Shown here: piece after piece, positions 6,273 through 9,094 of the stretch
How positions within the stretch are numbered: position 1 is the stretch's first letter
Layout: each line of letters opens with the position of its first letter
Notes under the pieces: model-generated
Told to the model about the DNA's origin: nothing
The model's database searches: none
The model's input: the letters and a program-made list of their open reading frames with translations, nothing else
Position numbers and translations under genes: made by a program
Assembly (NCBI RefSeq): GCF_946479605.1
Contig: NZ_CAMLGT010000154.1
Location: 1 to 9,094, forward strand
DNA: 9,094 bases
Direction of reading: 5' to 3'
From: an uncultured Lacibacter sp.
GTDB taxonomy: Bacteria > Bacteroidota > Bacteroidia > Chitinophagales > Chitinophagaceae

Positions 6273-6312
6273 AAAAAGAAACCCCGTCTGATTATGACGG
6301 GGTTTCTTTTTT
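6273..6312. terminator. Bidirectional intrinsic terminator between the cytochrome gene and hemN
   Basis: A perfect 16-bp stem (6273-6288 with 6296-6311) has the GC core ACCCCGTC/GACGGGGT around a 7-base loop and is flanked by an A-run on the left and a T-run on the right. It therefore gives a U-tract in either direction and ends both the plus-strand unit (21 bases after the cytochrome stop) and minus-strand hemN (43 bases after its stop). Confidence 0.93.
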
Positions 6313-6355
6313 AATATCGTAAATCCCGACTCATGCACAGGGCTGCATCTCATCA

Positions 6356-7720
6356 TCAAATTGCTTTGCTGAACATGGGCAGTTCGGTATCTCTTTGCAG
6401 GTGCAGATCAAATGCACTGCAGATATTGCGAATGAACTGTCGTCCTTTCTCCGTTACAATCAATCCGTCTTCACTGAGATAGATCAACCCGTCGGCAAGT
6501 GGTTGCTGCAGCTGCGGCAATACATATTTGCTGATCAAACGCTGATCTTCTTTGCGGAAAATAGCGTTACCCCGGCAACTGATGCTGAGGATATACTTAC
6601 GGAAAGTCTTATCTTCTTCACTCAAAAAATACCCTTTAAAAACAGGTAATTCATTACGTTGAATACACTCGTAATATTCGTGTAATGCTTTTTTATTTTG
6701 TGCAAATGCCACACCAATATCGCTGATGCTTGATACGCCAAGCCCCAGCAGCATGGAGGTATGTTGGGTGGTATAGCCCATGAAATTGCGGTGCAGCTTG
6801 CCATGTTCCCATGCAAAGAATAGTTCATCATCCTGCAAAGCGAAATGATCCATCCCAATATCATAGTAACCGGCAGCTGTCAGCAATTCTTTTCCTTTCA
6901 GGTATAGCTGTAGTTTTTCTTCGGGTGATGGCAGATCATTTTCATCAAACAAACGTTGACCTCTGCTGGTCCATGGTACATGCGCATAACTGTAAAAGGC
7001 AATGCGGTCGGGTCGTAATGCAATTACTTCATTAATGGTACGGGTAATACTTGCCAGGGTTTGTTTCGGCAAACCATAGATGAGGTCATAATTCACCGAA
7101 ATAAAACCAATGGCACGTGCTTCATCAGTTGCACGTTGTACGTTTTCAAGGGGTTGAATGCGATTGATAATGCGCTGCACTTCGGGATCATTATCCTGCA
7201 CACCATAACTGATGCGCCGGAATCCGAGGCTGTATAATGTTTCTAAATGTTCTTTTGTGGTATTGTTGGGATGCCCTTCAACACTGAATTCGTATTGCGG
7301 GTGAACAATGGAGCGATCAGTAATAAAATTGATCAGGCGTTCAAGATTGGCCGGCGAAAAAAAAGTAGGCGTTCCCCCACCCAGATGCAGTTCACGGATC
7401 ACCGGTTTTTCCTTCAGCAGGGAGAGATATAGTTCAAACTCTTTTTCAATCACATCCAGGTATTCCAATTCTACACCATGATTAGTGGTGATCTTTTTGT
7501 TACATCCGCAGTAGGTGCACAGCGATTCGCAAAAAGGGAGATGGATATACAGGCTGATGCCTTCTTTTTTATTATGTAGCTGAAATTGTTGTTGCAGCAG
7601 GTGGATGTATTGTTGCTGGTCGATTCCTTCCGTCCACACAGGTACCGTTGGGTAACTTGTATAGCGGGGTACAGGCTTGTTGTACCGGCGTACCAGTTGC
7701 TGGAATTGTTCAGATTGCAT
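6356..7720 (-). CDS. hemN: Oxygen-independent coproporphyrinogen III oxidase (radical SAM)
   Basis: Uses S-adenosylmethionine and a [4Fe-4S] cluster to decarboxylate two propionates of coproporphyrinogen III, giving protoporphyrinogen IX without oxygen. It is 454 residues, the usual length. The N-terminus has the HemN signature YNKPVPRYTSYPT (13-25). The radical SAM motif is HLPFCESLCTYCGCNK (60-75), with C64, C68 and C71 as cluster ligands and the extra C73 typical of true HemN. LHLGGGTPTF provides the SAM-binding glycine motif. The signature N-terminus, the fourth cysteine and the full-length C-terminal domain separate it from HemW, the related heme chaperone. It is transcribed alone, convergent with the cytochrome gene and divergent from ileS. 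Its presence suggests heme can be made at low oxygen; no HemF is visible here. Confidence 0.96.
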   Translation of the reverse strand: MQSEQFQQLVRRYNKPVPRYTSYPTVPVWTEGIDQQQYIHLLQQQFQLHNKKEGISLYIHLPFCESLCTYCGCNKKITTNHGVELEYLDVIEKEFELYLSLLKEKPVIRELHLGGGTPTFFSPANLERLINFITDRSIVHPQYEFSVEGHPNNTTKEHLETLYSLGFRRISYGVQDNDPEVQRIINRIQPLENVQRATDEARAIGFISVNYDLIYGLPKQTLASITRTINEVIALRPDRIAFYSYAHVPWTSRGQRLFDENDLPSPEEKLQLYLKGKELLTAAGYYDIGMDHFALQDDELFFAWEHGKLHRNFMGYTTQHTSMLLGLGVSSISDIGVAFAQNKKALHEYYECIQRNELPVFKGYFLSEEDKTFRKYILSISCRGNAIFRKEDQRLISKYVLPQLQQPLADGLIYLSEDGLIVTEKGRQFIRNICSAFDLHLQRDTELPMFSKAI

Positions 7721-7753
7721 GGGGCAAAATTCCCGGATCAGGGGTTGTGGTTC

Positions 7754-7791
7754 ACTGATGGAAATGGCGGTAAAAGATGATTTCCATCAGT
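7754..7791. promoter_or_regulatory. Perfect 12-bp inverted repeat in the hemN-ileS divergent region
   Basis: ACTGATGGAAAT (7754-7765) and ATTTCCATCAGT (7780-7791) are exact reverse complements around a 14-base spacer. The dyad starts 33 bases upstream of the hemN ATG and ends 85 bases upstream of the ileS ATG. It could be an operator or a hairpin in the hemN leader. It resembles neither the heptanucleotide family nor a CRP/FNR half-site pattern (TTGAT-n4-ATCAA), and no U-tract marks it as a terminator. Confidence 0.7.
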
Positions 7792-7837
7792 TTGCAAAAA
7801 GCCCTTTTTCCCGTGTTCATTCACCCCCGAACTTCCG

Positions 7838-7845
7838 TACCTTTG
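7838..7845 (+). promoter_or_regulatory. Candidate -7 promoter element of ileS
   Basis: TACCTTTG matches the Bacteroidota consensus TAnnTTTG and lies 31 bases before the ileS ATG, so the leader would be about 25 bases. No good TTTG is present at the expected -33 position. A purine-rich stretch, GGGAAAGA (7867-7874), just before the start may help ribosome binding. Confidence 0.45.
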
Positions 7846-7876
7846 GCAACTTTAAAAATCAGACAGGGAAAGACTT

Positions 7877-9094
7877 ATGAGCGCTAAGTACAGGGAATTT
7901 TCGCAGTTGAATCTGCCGTCGATCGAACAGGAAATATTGGCCCGTTGGGATGCTGAACAGGCATTTGAAAAAAGTATTGCGGTAAGAGAAGGGGCTACAC
8001 CCTTTGTGTTTTACGAAGGTCCGCCCAGTGCCAACGGTATGCCCGGCATTCACCACGTTATTTCCCGTACGTTGAAGGATCTGGTTTGTCGCTACAAAAC
8101 CATGAAAGGTTTTAAAGTAAACCGCAAGGGCGGATGGGATACACATGGTTTGCCCATTGAGTTGGGTGTGGAGAAGGAATTGGGTATTACAAAAGAAGAT
8201 ATTGGTGTAAAGATCACCGTTGAAGAATACAACAAAAAGTGCCGTGAAGCGGTATTGCGTTATAAAGACAAGTGGGATGAGATCACGAAGAAGATGGGTT
8301 ATTGGGTTGATCTCAATGATCCATACATCACTTTCGAAAACAACTACATTGAAACATTGTGGTGGTTGCTGCAGCAGTTGTACAAAAAAGGATTGTTGTA
8401 CGAAAGCGTGAGCATTCAACCATACTCACCTGCAGCAGGTACCGGTTTAAGTTCGCATGAACTGAATCAGCCCGGCACGTATAAAGATGTGAAGGATACC
8501 AGTGCAACTGTCATGTTCCGTGCAACACAGGATGAGAAGAGTAAGTTTTTGCATGATGCTGTGCATGGCGCAGAAGTATTCTTCATGGCATGGACTACTA
8601 CACCTTGGACTTTACCAAGTAACCTTGGCTTAACGGTTGGCCCCAATATTGACTATGTGTTGGTGCAAACCTTCAATCCATATACACACCTGCCGGTAAA
8701 TGTTGTGCTGGCGAAAGACCTGGTGCACAAGTATCTGAAAGCAGAAGGAGAGAACGGCGATTTTGAAGGCTACACTGGTGAGCAGAAATTATTACCGTGG
8801 AAGATCATCACTTCGTTCAAAGGATCTCAACTCGAAGGTTTGCATTACGAACAACTCTTGCCGTACGAAGCCAACAGCATTGCTGAAGTAAAACGCATTA
8901 CGCCCAATGCTGATCCTTTCCGTGTATTGATCGGTGACTTTGTTACAACAGAAGATGGTACCGGTATTGTGCATACTGCTCCTGCCTTTGGTGCAGATGA
9001 CTATCGTGTAGGTAAGAAATACAACATCGGCATTTTAACGATGGTGGATCGTGAAGGAAAGTTTGTTGATGGTTTAGGTGAGTTCAGCAACCGT
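7877..9094 (+). CDS. ileS: Isoleucyl-tRNA synthetase, N-terminal part (3' end outside the window)
   Basis: Charges tRNA-Ile with isoleucine and edits valine errors. The 406 visible codons cover the start of the class I catalytic domain and much of the CP1 editing domain. FYEGPPSANGMPGIHH (45-60) contains the class I signature, here G57-I58-H59-H60 rather than HXGH. KGGWDTHGLPIE (from about residue 89) and the AWTTTPWTLPSN segment (from 238) are typical of IleRS, and GTGIVHTAPAFGADD (361-375) is the editing-site block. The start at 7877 gives MSAKYREFSQLNLPSIEQEIL, the usual N-terminus. Full proteins of this type exceed 1,000 residues, so more than half, including KMSKS, lies off the right edge. 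The GXHH order and sequence style suggest a type 2 IleRS; that classification is inference until the C-terminal part is seen. Confidence 0.96.
   Translation, partial: MSAKYREFSQLNLPSIEQEILARWDAEQAFEKSIAVREGATPFVFYEGPPSANGMPGIHHVISRTLKDLVCRYKTMKGFKVNRKGGWDTHGLPIELGVEKELGITKEDIGVKITVEEYNKKCREAVLRYKDKWDEITKKMGYWVDLNDPYITFENNYIETLWWLLQQLYKKGLLYESVSIQPYSPAAGTGLSSHELNQPGTYKDVKDTSATVMFRATQDEKSKFLHDAVHGAEVFFMAWTTTPWTLPSNLGLTVGPNIDYVLVQTFNPYTHLPVNVVLAKDLVHKYLKAEGENGDFEGYTGEQKLLPWKIITSFKGSQLEGLHYEQLLPYEANSIAEVKRITPNADPFRVLIGDFVTTEDGTGIVHTAPAFGADDYRVGKKYNIGILTMVDREGKFVDGLGEFSNR

Noticed and set aside
6356..7720. HemW (heme chaperone) instead of HemN.
   Set aside because: The N-terminal YNKPVPRYTSYPT signature, the fourth cysteine of CxxxCxxCxC and the 454-residue length point to HemN.
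7859..8419. Open frame of about 186 codons antisense to the start of ileS.
   Set aside because: It mirrors the ileS reading frame, has no recognisable domain, and the sense strand encodes unmistakable IleRS motifs.

Overview
The window is a chromosomal stretch from a member of the Bacteroidota, most likely a Chitinophagaceae-type organism (inference). Support comes from promoter-like TAnnTTTG elements ahead of three transcription units, start sites with little Shine-Dalgarno sequence, a Bacteroidota-style HemA and ferrochelatase, and a Bacteroidota-style isoleucyl-tRNA synthetase. It reads as ordinary housekeeping DNA. I see no insertion sequence, prophage, CRISPR array, rRNA or tRNA, and no gene-free stretch longer than about 250 bases.

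Layout. Positions 1-3735 (minus strand) carry a compact operon transcribed hemA, hemC, hemD, hemE; hemE runs off the left edge. A 246-base divergent region (3736-3981) separates it from plus-strand hemH (3982-5037), hemJ (5179-5721) and a small c-type cytochrome lipoprotein (5889-6251). That unit ends at a strong bidirectional terminator (6273-6312), which also serves the convergent minus-strand hemN (6356-7720). A 156-base divergent region with a perfect 12-bp inverted repeat separates hemN from plus-strand ileS (7877 to the right edge, truncated).

How the genes work together. Seven genes cover most of tetrapyrrole and heme synthesis from glutamyl-tRNA. HemA makes glutamate-1-semialdehyde; HemC, HemD and HemE convert porphobilinogen to coproporphyrinogen III; HemN (oxygen-independent) makes protoporphyrinogen IX; HemJ oxidises it; HemH inserts iron. 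HemL and HemB are not in the window. The set implies the classical protoporphyrin-dependent branch.

The most unusual signal is a degenerate 7-base repeat family, consensus CCATTCA on one strand and TGAATGG on the other. It sits between hemD and hemE, between hemH and hemJ, directly after hemJ, and inside the hemC reading frame. Two of these sites form inverted arms that can fold into long imperfect hairpins. Every TGA-form unit starts with a stop triplet and 7 is not a multiple of 3, so tandem copies bring stops into all frames. In hemC the only in-frame unit carries TCA instead of TGA, so the gene stays open. Also notable are a GXHH version of the class I signature in IleRS and a cysteine-rich internal segment in the ferrochelatase.
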